Program-made: the position numbers and the translations under genes
Origin: an uncultured Porphyromonadaceae bacterium
Lineage (GTDB): Bacteria > Bacteroidota > Bacteroidia > Bacteroidales > Muribaculaceae
Direction: 5' to 3'
Assembly: GCA_900555715.1 (NCBI GenBank)
Contig: USMC01000002.1
Span: 1-64,000 of the forward strand
Length of the DNA stretch: 64,000 nucleotides
Notes under the pieces: model-generated
What the model saw: the letters and a program-made list of their open reading frames with translations, nothing else
Told to the model about the DNA's origin: nothing
The model's database searches: none
Shown here: positions 42,896 to 51,718 of the stretch, in pieces
How the letters are laid out: the number at the start of each line of letters is the position of its first letter
Position numbering within the stretch: the first letter of the stretch is position 1

Positions 42896-43945
42896 TTATG
42901 CATTCTGAGTTGTGAATTTGAAATTGATGTGGCGTATATAGCGCTCGCCGGGGCGGAGGAGAGTGGAGGGGAATGCCGGAGTGTTAGGTGAATTGGGGAA
43001 GTCCTGGCATTCGATGGCGACGCCGTCGTAGTCGTTATAGCTGCGTCCGGCTTTGCTTGCGGGGCTGCCGGCAAGCCAGTTGCCTGTGTATACCTGTACG
43101 CCGGGCTGGTCGGTCTCAACCTTGAGGACACGACCGGAAGTGTCGTCGGCGAGGATGGCGGCTGTTGCGGGCACGCCGGGAGTGTGATTGTCGATCACCC
43201 AGCAGTTGTCGTAGCCTTTGCCGAATTTCAGTGCCGGGAAAGGTATGTAGATGTCGCGTCCGAGTTCTTTTGCAGCCGTGAAGTCCATCGGTGTTCCTGC
43301 GACGGGAGCCGCGGCGCCCTCGGGGATGAGGGTGGAATCGGTGGGCAGATATGAAGAAGCGTTGAGCCATAGTTTCTGCGACAGGACGCTGCCCGAGGCA
43401 TGACCGGCAAGATTCCAGTAGGTATGGTTGGTGAGGTTTACGACTGTAGAAGCGTCGGTGGTGGCTTCCAGCGTCAGATAGAGCTCGTTCGAGTCGGTCC
43501 ATGTATAAGTTGCCTTGACCTTCAGTTCGCCGGGGTATCCGCTGTCGCCGTCGGGCGATATGTGAGTGAATACCACGGTCTGATTCTCGGCGCTTTCTAC
43601 TTTCCATATCTGGTTTTGGAATCCTTCGGGACCGCCGTGAAGGTGGTTGGGACCGTTGTTGACAGGCAGCTCGTAGTTCTTGCCGTCGATGGTGAGCTTT
43701 CCGTTGGCTATGCGGTTGGCATAGCGTCCGGGCACCTTGCCTGCGCACGGACCGTCGGCGATGTAGTCGGCGGCATCGGCATAGCCCAATGCTACGTCGG
43801 CGAGATTGCCCTTGCGGTCGGGAACACATACAGCCACCACGCCGGCGCCAAGCGTCGAGAGAGTTACGGAGGCACCGCTGGCGTTGGTGATGGTGAACAG
43901 TGTGATGTCGCCTTTGGGCGACGGTGATACAGTGCGGCGGATCAT
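42896..43945 (-). CDS. galM: aldose 1-epimerase (galactose mutarotase)
   Basis: 349 residues from the ATG at 43945 in an ATGA overlap with galE; the longer frame lacks homology. The mutarotase converts beta- to alpha-galactose for GalK. Signature segments: GRYANRIANGK near 75, NNGPNHLHGGPEGF, NLTNHTYWNLAG with the catalytic His region, and the C-terminal ECQDFPNSPN with the catalytic base Glu. Cytosolic; no signal peptide. Confidence 0.95.
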   Translation of the reverse strand: MIRRTVSPSPKGDITLFTITNASGASVTLSTLGAGVVAVCVPDRKGNLADVALGYADAADYIADGPCAGKVPGRYANRIANGKLTIDGKNYELPVNNGPNHLHGGPEGFQNQIWKVESAENQTVVFTHISPDGDSGYPGELKVKATYTWTDSNELYLTLEATTDASTVVNLTNHTYWNLAGHASGSVLSQKLWLNASSYLPTDSTLIPEGAAAPVAGTPMDFTAAKELGRDIYIPFPALKFGKGYDNCWVIDNHTPGVPATAAILADDTSGRVLKVETDQPGVQVYTGNWLAGSPASKAGRSYNDYDGVAIECQDFPNSPNTPAFPSTLLRPGERYIRHINFKFTTQNA

Positions 43946-44976
43946 TGCATGTTGCGTATATGTTTTTCCCATGCCCATGCAGCGCGCAGGGTGTCGTCGA
44001 TGTCGCGTTCGGCTTTCCATCCGAGTTCTTCGTTGGCGAGAGCTGTGTCTGCCCATACGGCGGGTACGTCGCCGGCTCGACGTCCTACGATCTTATAGTT
44101 GAGCTTTAGACCGTTGGCTTTTTCGAATCGTGTCAGCAGTTCGAGAACAGACAGCGGGCTGCCTGTGCCGACGTTGAAGATTTCGTATTTGGTCTTCATC
44201 TTGCCTTCTACCATGCGGTCGACAGCAGCGACGTGTGCCTTAGCAAGGTCGACAACGTCGATATAGTCGCGCAGACATGTGCCGTCGGGCGTGTCGTAGT
44301 CGTTGCCGAACACAGAGAGACATTCGCGTATGCCGGCGGCGGTCTGTGTCACGAAGGGTACCAGATTGTTAGGCACGCCGCGCGGCAGTTCGCCTATGAG
44401 TGCCGACGGATGTGCGCCGATGGGGTTGAAGTAGCGCAGTGCTATGCCGTACATGCCTTCGTAGGCGCGGCAGCAGTCGCGCAGGATGTCCTCGGCGATC
44501 TGCTTGGTGTTACCGTAGGGCGATGTGGCGGGCTGGCGCGGTGTCTGCTCGGTGACGGGCAGCACTTCTGCATCTCCGTAGACGGTTGCCGACGACGAGA
44601 AGAGGATGTTCGGGCGATTGAACTCCTTCATGAGCTGGAGGATGTTCATATAGGACACGAGGTTGTTCTGGTAGTATTTCAGCGGTTCTGTCATCGACTC
44701 TCCCACAGCCTTGAAGGCTGCGAAGTGTATGACGGTGCTGAACTTATGGCGTTCGAAAACGCCTCGGAGAGCATTGATGTCGCAGGTGTCTACTTCTTCG
44801 AACGTCAGTTTGCGTCCGATTATTTTCTCGACGCCTTCGAGGGCTGTCGGTTCGGAATTGGAGAAATTGTCGATTACGACAACGTCGTAACCGGCTTCGA
44901 TAAGAGCGACGGTGGTGTGTGTGCCGATATATCCGGCGCCACCGCTCACGAGAATTGTATCTTTGAATTGTGCCAT
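43942..44976 (-). CDS. galE: UDP-glucose 4-epimerase
   Basis: 344 residues. Extended SDR with the NAD loop GGAGYIGTHTT at residues 11-21, HFAAFKAVGES, a catalytic SSSATVYG and YGNTK (Tyr-x-x-x-Lys), and the sugar-binding C-terminal half. Interconverts UDP-galactose and UDP-glucose. It begins 9 bases after galK and overlaps galM. Confidence 0.96.
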   Translation of the reverse strand: MAQFKDTILVSGGAGYIGTHTTVALIEAGYDVVVIDNFSNSEPTALEGVEKIIGRKLTFEEVDTCDINALRGVFERHKFSTVIHFAAFKAVGESMTEPLKYYQNNLVSYMNILQLMKEFNRPNILFSSSATVYGDAEVLPVTEQTPRQPATSPYGNTKQIAEDILRDCCRAYEGMYGIALRYFNPIGAHPSALIGELPRGVPNNLVPFVTQTAAGIRECLSVFGNDYDTPDGTCLRDYIDVVDLAKAHVAAVDRMVEGKMKTKYEIFNVGTGSPLSVLELLTRFEKANGLKLNYKIVGRRAGDVPAVWADTALANEELGWKAERDIDDTLRAAWAWEKHIRNMQ

Positions 44977-44985
44977 ATTGGTGTT

Positions 44986-46128
44986 TTAAGCTTCTATTTT
45001 GTGTGCGCCGTCGCTGATCACAACCTCGTAGATCTTGGGCTCGTGACCGTAGCGCTTGTTGAATTCTTTCTTGGCTTTTTCGAGGAATCCTTCGAGGAGT
45101 TCGTTCTTCACAAGGTTGATGGTGCAGCCGCCGAAGCCGCCGCCCATGATGCGCGAGCCTGTCACGCCGCATTCCTTGGCAATGTCGTTGAGGAAGTCGA
45201 GCTCCTCGCAGCTCACCTCGTAGTCTTTCGACAGACCGGCGTGTGTGGCGTACATGCAGCGTCCTACAGTGTCGTAGTCGCCGGCGACGAGGGCGTCGCA
45301 TACGTCGAGCACGCGCTGCTTCTCCTCGATGACGAACTTGGCGCGGAAGTAGTCTTCGGCGGTGATGTCGCTCTTGGCGGCGTCGAGCATTTCCATGGTG
45401 GCGTCGCGGAGGGTTTCTACGCCAAGGCGTGCTGCCACGCGCTCGCAGCTGTTGCGGCGTTTGTTATACGGGCTGTCGGCGAGTTCGTGCTTTACAACGG
45501 AATCGACGAGCACAAGCGTATAGCCTTCGGGCTTGAAGGGGAAGTATTCGAATTCCATCGAGCGGCAGTCGAGACGCATCAGATGGTCTTTCTTGCCGAA
45601 TACGCTGGCAAACTGATCCATGATGCCGCAGTTCACACCGCAGTAGTTGTGCTCGGTGCTCTGACCTATGCGGGCGAGTTCGAATTTATCGATGCTGTTG
45701 CCGTTGAAAAGGTCGTTGAGAGCGAAGGCGAAGCAGCTTTCGAGCGCTGCCGACGAGCTGAGACCTGCGCCGAGGGGCACGTTGCCGGCAAAGACGGCGT
45801 CGAAGCCTTCGACCTTGCCGCCGCGCTTGAGGATTTCGCGGCATACACCGAATATATAGCGAGCCCATGATGCCTTGGGTGCGTCGACTTCGTTAAGACC
45901 GAATGATGCGGAATCGTTGATGTCAATGGAGAAGACGTTTACTTTTTCAGTGCCGTTGGGGCGGATTTCTGCCATGATGACTTTGTCGATGGCGCCGGGG
46001 AACACGAAGCCGCCGTTATAGTCGGTGTGTTCGCCTATGAGGTTGATACGTCCGGCAGATGCATAGAGAGTGCCTTTTTCGCCGAATTTTTCTTCGAATG
46101 TCTTTTCGATTTTTTTCTGGAGATCCAT
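44986..46128 (-). CDS. galK: galactokinase
   Basis: 380 residues from the ATG at 46128; the promoter at 46179-46210 rules out the longer frame starting at 46209. GHMP kinase: the sugar-binding motif GRINLIGEHTDYNGGFVFPG near residues 22-41, the ATP motif PLGAGLSSSAALE near 120-132, and GGGFGGCTINLVK near the C-terminus. It phosphorylates galactose on C1. First gene of galK-galE-galM-nucleotidyltransferase. Confidence 0.96.
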   Translation of the reverse strand: MDLQKKIEKTFEEKFGEKGTLYASAGRINLIGEHTDYNGGFVFPGAIDKVIMAEIRPNGTEKVNVFSIDINDSASFGLNEVDAPKASWARYIFGVCREILKRGGKVEGFDAVFAGNVPLGAGLSSSAALESCFAFALNDLFNGNSIDKFELARIGQSTEHNYCGVNCGIMDQFASVFGKKDHLMRLDCRSMEFEYFPFKPEGYTLVLVDSVVKHELADSPYNKRRNSCERVAARLGVETLRDATMEMLDAAKSDITAEDYFRAKFVIEEKQRVLDVCDALVAGDYDTVGRCMYATHAGLSKDYEVSCEELDFLNDIAKECGVTGSRIMGGGFGGCTINLVKNELLEGFLEKAKKEFNKRYGHEPKIYEVVISDGAHKIEA

Positions 46129-46178
46129 GGTGTTATGATATATTTTAGTGTTTGAAATTTGGCTTGGTTTCATAGCTC

Positions 46179-46210
46179 CAAAATTAACATAAAAATATCG
46201 CCCGTGCAAA
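46179..46210 (-). promoter_or_regulatory. promoter of the gal operon
   Basis: Minus-strand TTTG (46207-46210), 20-base spacer, TAATTTTG (46179-46186). The -33 box is in the loop of the preceding hairpin (46196-46225). Confidence 0.65.
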
Positions 46211-46225
46211 TACGCACGAGCGATA
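46196..46225 (-). terminator. hairpin after the BlaR-like gene, overlapping the gal promoter
   Basis: TATCGC-C-CGTGC (46196-46207) pairs with GCACG-A-GCGATA (46214-46225), one mismatch; minus-strand sequence continues TTTTTATG. Confidence 0.6.
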
Positions 46226-46360
46226 ATCTATCACATTTTAGCCAAAAAACATCAATAATTGCCCAAATATATCCTGGAGGCATTCTTTGAATGTTTTTCC
46301 TCTATGATTTTGCTACATACATGAAGATCTGTCATTGCCCCCGGGGGATATGGCTGTTCT

Positions 46361-47803
46361 CTATTTTTTCAGTTCTATTACTACAAGACCGTTCGGATGG
46401 TTGGGGTCATTCTTGAAGACTGATATGTGCTCGATTTCATCGGTATTGAGTTTTTCAACTTCCGCTGCTGTAGCCGGTTTTCCGTCGATGGTGTAGTCGG
46501 GCGCGGGTCTTCTGTCGGGACCAAGTTTGAAGTTTACGGGCAGCGCGAATCCCATATCGACAGCTTCTCCGCTTTCATTTACTGCCGGCTCCCAGAGAGG
46601 CATGCTGCGTGCTACGCGCAATGCTTCTTTGTCGAGTTCTTCCCACGACGAGCTTTTGAGGATGCTGAAATCGGAAAGCGAGCCATCGGCGCGTACGATG
46701 AAATGTACTACCGCCTTTCCTTCGTGTCCGGCTTCCTTTGCTGCTTCGGGATACTTGACGTTATTGGCGAGAAAATTTATCAGTTCTCCCATTCCTCCGG
46801 GAAAACTTGCCTGACTAAAGATCGCACTGCCAGATTTTTCACTACCTTTGCGTTCGGAAACCGTTTTTGTCACCTGTGCAGGTGCCTCGGGTTCGGATTT
46901 CTCGACCGGCATTTCCGCAGCGCGCAGGCTTGCCATAGCATTTGCCACAGCCGGAATGTTGACTACTGCAACGGCTACCACAGGTGCCATTGCCAGGACT
47001 AAGCCGCGGAGGCGGCGGAGTCCGCTGTTCTTTTCTTTGCACATCATTGTAATGCGTTTTTTAAGTTTACTATGATTGAGGCTGTTGGCAAGCGACTGGA
47101 AACGAGTGCCGACAGCCTTTTTTATCAGCAACATCTGATAGGTCCGCGGCTCTATGCCTGAATCGAGCACAGAGGCGTCGGCCTGATATTCGTGAACGGT
47201 CTTGAGTTCTTCGCGCATGAGCCATGCCGCGGGATTGTACCACAGCAGGATGCACGCCGCCTGAGCAAACAGGAGGTCGGCGCAGTGGCGGTGGCGGATA
47301 TGGGCGAGTTCGTGAGCGGTGATGACGCTTCCCGCAGCGGCATAATCGTCTTCGCCCATCACTATGTAATGCCCCCAGCTGAACGGTGCTACCTTGTCTG
47401 CCGGAAGAAGGACAAGAGTGTATCCGCCGTGCTCCTGACGGTGTCCTGCGCGTACGAGCGAGGTGAGACGTACCGCCGTTACTATAGCGGCGAGCAGGGC
47501 GATGACGACGCCGGCAAGATATATGGCGACAAGTATTCCTGGTAGCTGCGATGACGCGGCTGGCGCGACCGCGAGCGGCGTGAGTTCGAAGCCTACGGCA
47601 GCAGCTGGAGCCGCTGTGCCGTTGTGGAAATGCTGCGTGCTGAGGGGATACGCTGCGAAAGCGACGGCGTAGATCGTCCACAGCACGGCGCGGTTGAGTG
47701 TCATCTGCTTTTCTCCCGACATGACGAGTTTGTAGAGCAGATAACCGGCAAGAAGAAAGATGCCGGTGTAGAGAGAATATGCTGCCAGTGCGCCCATGTT
47801 CAT
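46361..47803 (-). CDS. M56 (BlaR1-type) metallopeptidase fused to a TonB C-terminal domain, 480 aa
   Basis: N-terminal half has four membrane segments (residues about 5-25, 35-55, 95-120 and 260-285) and the zinc motif HELAH near 165. That is the BlaR1/MecR1 peptidase, which cleaves BlaI-type repressors. Residues 360-450 are a TonB C-terminal domain (FPGGMGELINFLANNVKYPEAA, VHFIVRADGSLSDF). No penicillin-binding sensor domain is present. The start overlaps the repressor gene by 4 bases. Fusions of this kind occur in Bacteroidota; the signal sensed is unknown. Confidence 0.88.
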   Translation of the reverse strand: MNMGALAAYSLYTGIFLLAGYLLYKLVMSGEKQMTLNRAVLWTIYAVAFAAYPLSTQHFHNGTAAPAAAVGFELTPLAVAPAASSQLPGILVAIYLAGVVIALLAAIVTAVRLTSLVRAGHRQEHGGYTLVLLPADKVAPFSWGHYIVMGEDDYAAAGSVITAHELAHIRHRHCADLLFAQAACILLWYNPAAWLMREELKTVHEYQADASVLDSGIEPRTYQMLLIKKAVGTRFQSLANSLNHSKLKKRITMMCKEKNSGLRRLRGLVLAMAPVVAVAVVNIPAVANAMASLRAAEMPVEKSEPEAPAQVTKTVSERKGSEKSGSAIFSQASFPGGMGELINFLANNVKYPEAAKEAGHEGKAVVHFIVRADGSLSDFSILKSSSWEELDKEALRVARSMPLWEPAVNESGEAVDMGFALPVNFKLGPDRRPAPDYTIDGKPATAAEVEKLNTDEIEHISVFKNDPNHPNGLVVIELKK

Positions 47804-48177
47804 TTACGGTTTTGTTCTACCAAGTCTATTATCTCACGCAGTTCGTCGACCGAAATTTTCTCTTCCTCTACGAGTGCCGACACGACTGAGCTGTAGCTGT
47901 TGTTGAAATAGCTCTTCACAACCTGCGCCAACGAACGTGTGCGGAACGCTTCCTGCGGCACTTTGGCGGCGTAGGTGAACGCTCCGTTGCGCTCGCCGCT
48001 GTGTTCGACATATCCTTTGTCGACGAGTATGCGGACGATGGTAGCCACGGTGTTGAAATGCGGCTTAGGGTCTGGATAGTCGGCGAGAAGTTCGCGGATG
48101 GTCTGCGCTCCGTTTTTCCAGAGGCGTTCCATTACTTCCGTCTCTTTTTCAGTGAGTTTTTTTGTCGAGGTTTTCAT
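47800..48177 (-). CDS. BlaI/MecI/CopY-family transcriptional repressor
   Basis: 125 residues. Winged-helix domain: LTEKETEVMERLWKNG, then NTVATIVRILVDKGYVEH and GAFTYAAKV. Such proteins dimerise on inverted-repeat operators and are cut by the partner peptidase upon induction. Three ACTAA-N4-TTAGT sites are in its own promoter, immediately upstream of the start codon at 48177. Partner gene: the BlaR-like peptidase, 4-base overlap. Natural targets other than itself are unknown. Confidence 0.93.
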   Translation of the reverse strand: MKTSTKKLTEKETEVMERLWKNGAQTIRELLADYPDPKPHFNTVATIVRILVDKGYVEHSGERNGAFTYAAKVPQEAFRTRSLAQVVKSYFNNSYSSVVSALVEEEKISVDELREIIDLVEQNRK

Positions 48178-48178
48178 A

Positions 48179-48250
48179 ACTAAAAAATTAGTTCACGGCA
48201 AAGTTATAAACTAATTTTTTAGTTTGCAAATTTTCAACTAAATTTTTAGT
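48179..48250 (-). promoter_or_regulatory. three operator-like inverted repeats for the BlaI-type repressor
   Basis: ACTAA-N4-TTAGT occurs at 48179-48192, 48210-48223 and 48237-48250, spaced 31 and 27 bases apart. The first abuts the start codon, the second lies between the -7 and -33 boxes, the third lies upstream of the -33 box. The layout is that of autorepression. Confidence 0.75.
48199..48230 (-). promoter_or_regulatory. promoter of the blaI-like gene
   Basis: Minus-strand TTTG (48227-48230), 20-base spacer, TAACTTTG (48199-48206). Confidence 0.75.
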
Positions 48251-48251
48251 C

Positions 48252-48290
48252 GAAAAAATAGAATGCCCGACATTATTTTGTCAGGCATTC
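48252..48290 (-). terminator. terminator of the tricorn-like protease gene
   Basis: GAATGCC (48261-48267) pairs with GGCATTC (48284-48290), inner GACA/TGTC; minus strand continues TATTTTTTCG. Confidence 0.8.
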
Positions 48291-48326
48291 TTATGATTAT
48301 TCTTTAGGAGGTTGGCGTTCAGTTCT

Positions 48327-51300
48327 TTATTTCTTACTGTCGATTTCCTTAAGAAGTTCGGTTACGGCAGCACGGAGCTGCTGGTCGGTGCCGGTGACGA
48401 TTACTTCGGGGTCGTTAGCCACGCGGATGTCGGGTTCGAGCTGCTGATTTTCCAGGAAAGAGCCGTCGGGCAGCCGGTAGCCTATCACTGGAATGCCGTA
48501 GACGATGGTCGGGTCTTGTGTCGTCACCCAGTTGACCGATGTCATGGTGCCTGGCACAGGCATTCCGACGAGTTTGCCGAGGCCGCGGTTCTTGTAGACC
48601 CAGGGTGTGCCGTGTGCATTGGAATAGCACGGTTCCGCCATAACCATTATGGACGGTTTGTTCCATCGGCGCGACGGCATGTCGCATGTTTCGACACCTC
48701 GTATTTCCTGTGTGAAGTATTTCTGTCCGCTCAGGAGAACTTCGATGTCTTCGTGGAGTCGTCCGCCGCCGTTCCAGCGTATGTCGATGACGACACCCTC
48801 GCGGTCGTTGTATTTTCCGAGAAGGTCGGAGTATGCTTTGCGGAAAGAATCGTCGTCCATGGAGCTGATATGCACATATCCGAGCCGTCCGTTCGAAAGG
48901 CTGTCCACTTCGTGAGCGCGCTGCTTCACCCAGCGGTCGTAGAGCAGACTGTTCATGCGTGAGGCGGCAACGGGCTTTACGACAACGTCGCGTGTCGTCT
49001 TGTCGGCGCTTTGTATTGTCACGCGTGTGCGCTTTCCTGCGAGGTTGGCGAGCAGACGGTCGACAGGCATTTCAGCCGTCACTTTCTCGCCGTTGATTCT
49101 GATGACAATGTCGCCGGGCACGACTGCCGGACGGACGGCTGCGAGCGGTGATTTTTCGAGCACTTCGGCTATGCGTGCTCCGTCGCCTGTATATTTCAGG
49201 TCGTAGAGCGCTCCGAGCGATGCCGTGCGGTCGGGTGCGGATGCCGAGGCACCTCCCATATAGCGTCCGCCGGTGTGGCTCACATTGAGTTCGCCGAGCC
49301 ATTCGCTCAGGAGTTCGGCAAAGTCGTAGTTGTTATTGATGTGAGGAAGGAATTTGCGGTAGTCGTTGCTCATGCTTTTCCAGTCGACGCCGTGCATGGA
49401 TGTTGTGTAGAATCGCTCAGCTTCCTCGCGTTCGATGTTGTCGAAGATATACCGGCGCTCTGCGGCGGGGTCGAGTTTCTTGTCTGCCTTGAAGCTTATG
49501 GGTTTCAGCGAAGAGCCGAATTTGTTGAATGTGCTGCCAAGAAGGAAGATTTCCTTGCCGCCGTCGGCGGTCTGGAAGCGTGCGGAGCTGTCGGAATGGC
49601 GCTGCTTCATTCTGAGGTCGCCTTTGTCGAGGTCGTATTCCCATATAAAGGTTCCGGTGTCGGCGCCGCTGATGAAATAGAGTGTCTCGCCTTCTGCGTC
49701 GACAACGGCATCGCGCAGGTCGGTCGACATTGGTGTCACACGTACCTGACGGTCGCTGATACCGTCGAGTTCCACGACGACGGGCTCTGTCTCCTCTGTT
49801 TTGGCGTCTTTTTTGTCCTTGCTGTCGCCGTCTTTAGCTTTGTCTTTCTTCTTGTCGTCTTTCTTGTCGTTTTTCGCAGCTTTCTTCTCGTCGGCTTTTT
49901 TCTTGTCGTATATCTCCCGTTCCTCTTTGCTCATGCGGAAACGGTCGTAGGCTTCCTGATTGAGGAAAGCGAATATGACGTCGCTCTGCGAGCCCCATGA
50001 AGCGTGGTTGCGCATACCGTAGCGTTCCGACTGGAATGCTATCGCGTTACCGTCCATGATCCATCGCGGTTCGGCGTCGAAATATCCGCTGTTGGTGATG
50101 TTCGTGAGCGAGCCGTCGGCAACGTTGATTATAGCTATGTCGCTGTACGGGTCGTGCTTGCGGTCGATTATCTCCAGCGCTATCCAGCGTGAGTCGGGCG
50201 ACCAGTAGTAGTTGAACCCGCCGTTGCGGTGGCGGTAGGTCGAGCCGTCGGTAAGTTGTGTCACCTTGCCGCTTTTTACGTCCATGACGCACAGCTTGTT
50301 GCGGTCGAGGATGAAGCCGAGCTTCTTTCCGTCGGGCGACATTTCTGGTACATTGCGCTCGTGTCCGTCGGCCTTGAACACGGGCTCTTCGGTGATGACC
50401 GTAGCGTGGGTGAAGTCGGGCTCGTCGGCGCTTTTGGCGAATGTGGCTTTGAAGATATTGCTTTTCCCGTTGCGTTCGCTGGCATAGTAAAGGGTCGAGT
50501 CATTTCCCCATGAGAGGTCGCCTTCGGCTTCCGGAGTCGACGAAATCTGTTTGGTAGTGGCATAGTCGACGGATGTCACGTAGACATCGCCGCGGTATAC
50601 GAAGGCTACCTGTTTGCCGTTGGGCGAGGGCACGGCGTTGCCTACGCCGCGCGATGCGGAGATGTCGCGTGTCTCGTCGGGAAAGTCGGCATTGATTTTC
50701 ACTGCGACTTTCTTAGGCTTCGCTCCCTTGTCGGGTGCGAGGGTGTAGAGCTCGCCGTCGTAGGTGAAGGCGAGGGTGCCGTTGCCGGCGCGGCTGAGGA
50801 AGCGGACAGGATGCTTCTTGAAATCGGTGATGGCGTGCGCTTCATCCGGATTCGATGCCTTGGCGCGGTAGACGTTGAGCGATTTTTGCGGTGCGCGTTC
50901 GCTGAGGAAGTAGATGTATTCCCCGGCATCCACGGGGTCGAGGTCTTCGCCGGCATTGCCAACTACCGTTGTGTGCTTGCCGGTTGCCGGAGTGTAGCGG
51001 ATGATGTCGCGTGTCACCGACGATGTGTGATGCTTGCGCCAGGTATCTTCGAATCCTTTGACGTCCTGATATAGGAAGCTTTTGCCGTCCGGAGCCCACG
51101 ATATAGCGCGGGCCGGAGTGGCAAGAATCTGTGTCGGGGCGCCGCCGGCGACAGGTACCGAATATACCTCGCTCATTCGCGCTGTCGGGAACAGCGCGCT
51201 TTCCGCCGGATCCTGAATGGCGGCGGAAAAGAGAACTGATTTTCCGTCGGGAGTGAAAGCCTCTGGTGTCTCGTTAGCAGAGTTGAAGGTGAGGCGTTTC

Positions 51301-51599
51301 CATTCGCCGGTGCCGTCGGCGGCAGTGAGGAAAATATCGAAATTGCCGAAACGGTCGGATGCGAATGCCAGCGTCCTGCTGTCGGGACTCCATACGGGAA
51401 GCTGTTCATATCCGGTCTGCGATGTGACGCGTGTGGCGTCGCCTCCGCTTACCGGCACTGTGAAGATGTCGCCTTTATATGTGAAGGCTATGTGGCTTCC
51501 GTCAGGGGAAATCTTGGCATCGCGCATCCACAGAGGCGTGGTCTGTGCTGCGGCGGCCACTGACACTGTGAGTATACTGAGTGCTGTTATTTTTTTCAT
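48327..51599 (-). CDS. tricorn-like protease (S41 family) with beta-propellers, 1090 aa
   Basis: Signal peptide, then PD40/WD40-like propeller repeats to about residue 560 (repeated SPDGKxxxF-type motifs such as APDGKSFLY and SPDGKKLGF), a Lys/Asp-rich insert near 570-615, the tricorn core with HGVDWKSMSNDYRKF and SHTGGRY (catalytic His region), a PDZ domain near 790-860 (PAVVPGDIVIRINGEKV), and the S41 catalytic part with the Ser in CYSNAHGTP near 1000. Tricorn processes peptides; here it is probably periplasmic. It is monocistronic. Confidence 0.9.
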   Translation of the reverse strand: MKKITALSILTVSVAAAAQTTPLWMRDAKISPDGSHIAFTYKGDIFTVPVSGGDATRVTSQTGYEQLPVWSPDSRTLAFASDRFGNFDIFLTAADGTGEWKRLTFNSANETPEAFTPDGKSVLFSAAIQDPAESALFPTARMSEVYSVPVAGGAPTQILATPARAISWAPDGKSFLYQDVKGFEDTWRKHHTSSVTRDIIRYTPATGKHTTVVGNAGEDLDPVDAGEYIYFLSERAPQKSLNVYRAKASNPDEAHAITDFKKHPVRFLSRAGNGTLAFTYDGELYTLAPDKGAKPKKVAVKINADFPDETRDISASRGVGNAVPSPNGKQVAFVYRGDVYVTSVDYATTKQISSTPEAEGDLSWGNDSTLYYASERNGKSNIFKATFAKSADEPDFTHATVITEEPVFKADGHERNVPEMSPDGKKLGFILDRNKLCVMDVKSGKVTQLTDGSTYRHRNGGFNYYWSPDSRWIALEIIDRKHDPYSDIAIINVADGSLTNITNSGYFDAEPRWIMDGNAIAFQSERYGMRNHASWGSQSDVIFAFLNQEAYDRFRMSKEEREIYDKKKADEKKAAKNDKKDDKKKDKAKDGDSKDKKDAKTEETEPVVVELDGISDRQVRVTPMSTDLRDAVVDAEGETLYFISGADTGTFIWEYDLDKGDLRMKQRHSDSSARFQTADGGKEIFLLGSTFNKFGSSLKPISFKADKKLDPAAERRYIFDNIEREEAERFYTTSMHGVDWKSMSNDYRKFLPHINNNYDFAELLSEWLGELNVSHTGGRYMGGASASAPDRTASLGALYDLKYTGDGARIAEVLEKSPLAAVRPAVVPGDIVIRINGEKVTAEMPVDRLLANLAGKRTRVTIQSADKTTRDVVVKPVAASRMNSLLYDRWVKQRAHEVDSLSNGRLGYVHISSMDDDSFRKAYSDLLGKYNDREGVVIDIRWNGGGRLHEDIEVLLSGQKYFTQEIRGVETCDMPSRRWNKPSIMVMAEPCYSNAHGTPWVYKNRGLGKLVGMPVPGTMTSVNWVTTQDPTIVYGIPVIGYRLPDGSFLENQQLEPDIRVANDPEVIVTGTDQQLRAAVTELLKEIDSKK

Positions 51600-51624
51600 T
51601 ATGTGGCTGTTGATTGATTTTCTG

Positions 51625-51656
51625 CAAATTTAGCAAAAATAGACCGAATCTGCAAC
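51625..51656 (-). promoter_or_regulatory. promoter of the tricorn-like gene
   Basis: Minus-strand TAAATTTG (51625-51632) with GTTG (51653-51656) 20 bases upstream. Confidence 0.6.
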
Positions 51657-51661
51657 TCCGT

Positions 51662-51696
51662 GCAAAAAGGAAGCTGTGCGCGGCGGCACAGCTTCC
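51662..51696 (-). terminator. terminator of the 452-residue secreted protein gene
   Basis: GGAAGCTGTGC (51669-51679) pairs with GCACAGCTTCC (51686-51696), 11 bp; minus strand continues TTTTTGCA. Confidence 0.9.
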
Positions 51697-51718
51697 CCGG
51701 AATATTCTGAGTATGGTT

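Noticed and set aside
44233..45870. 545-codon plus-strand open frame
   Set aside because: It lies antisense to galE and galK, whose protein signatures are unmistakable; the frame arises from the codon bias of those genes.
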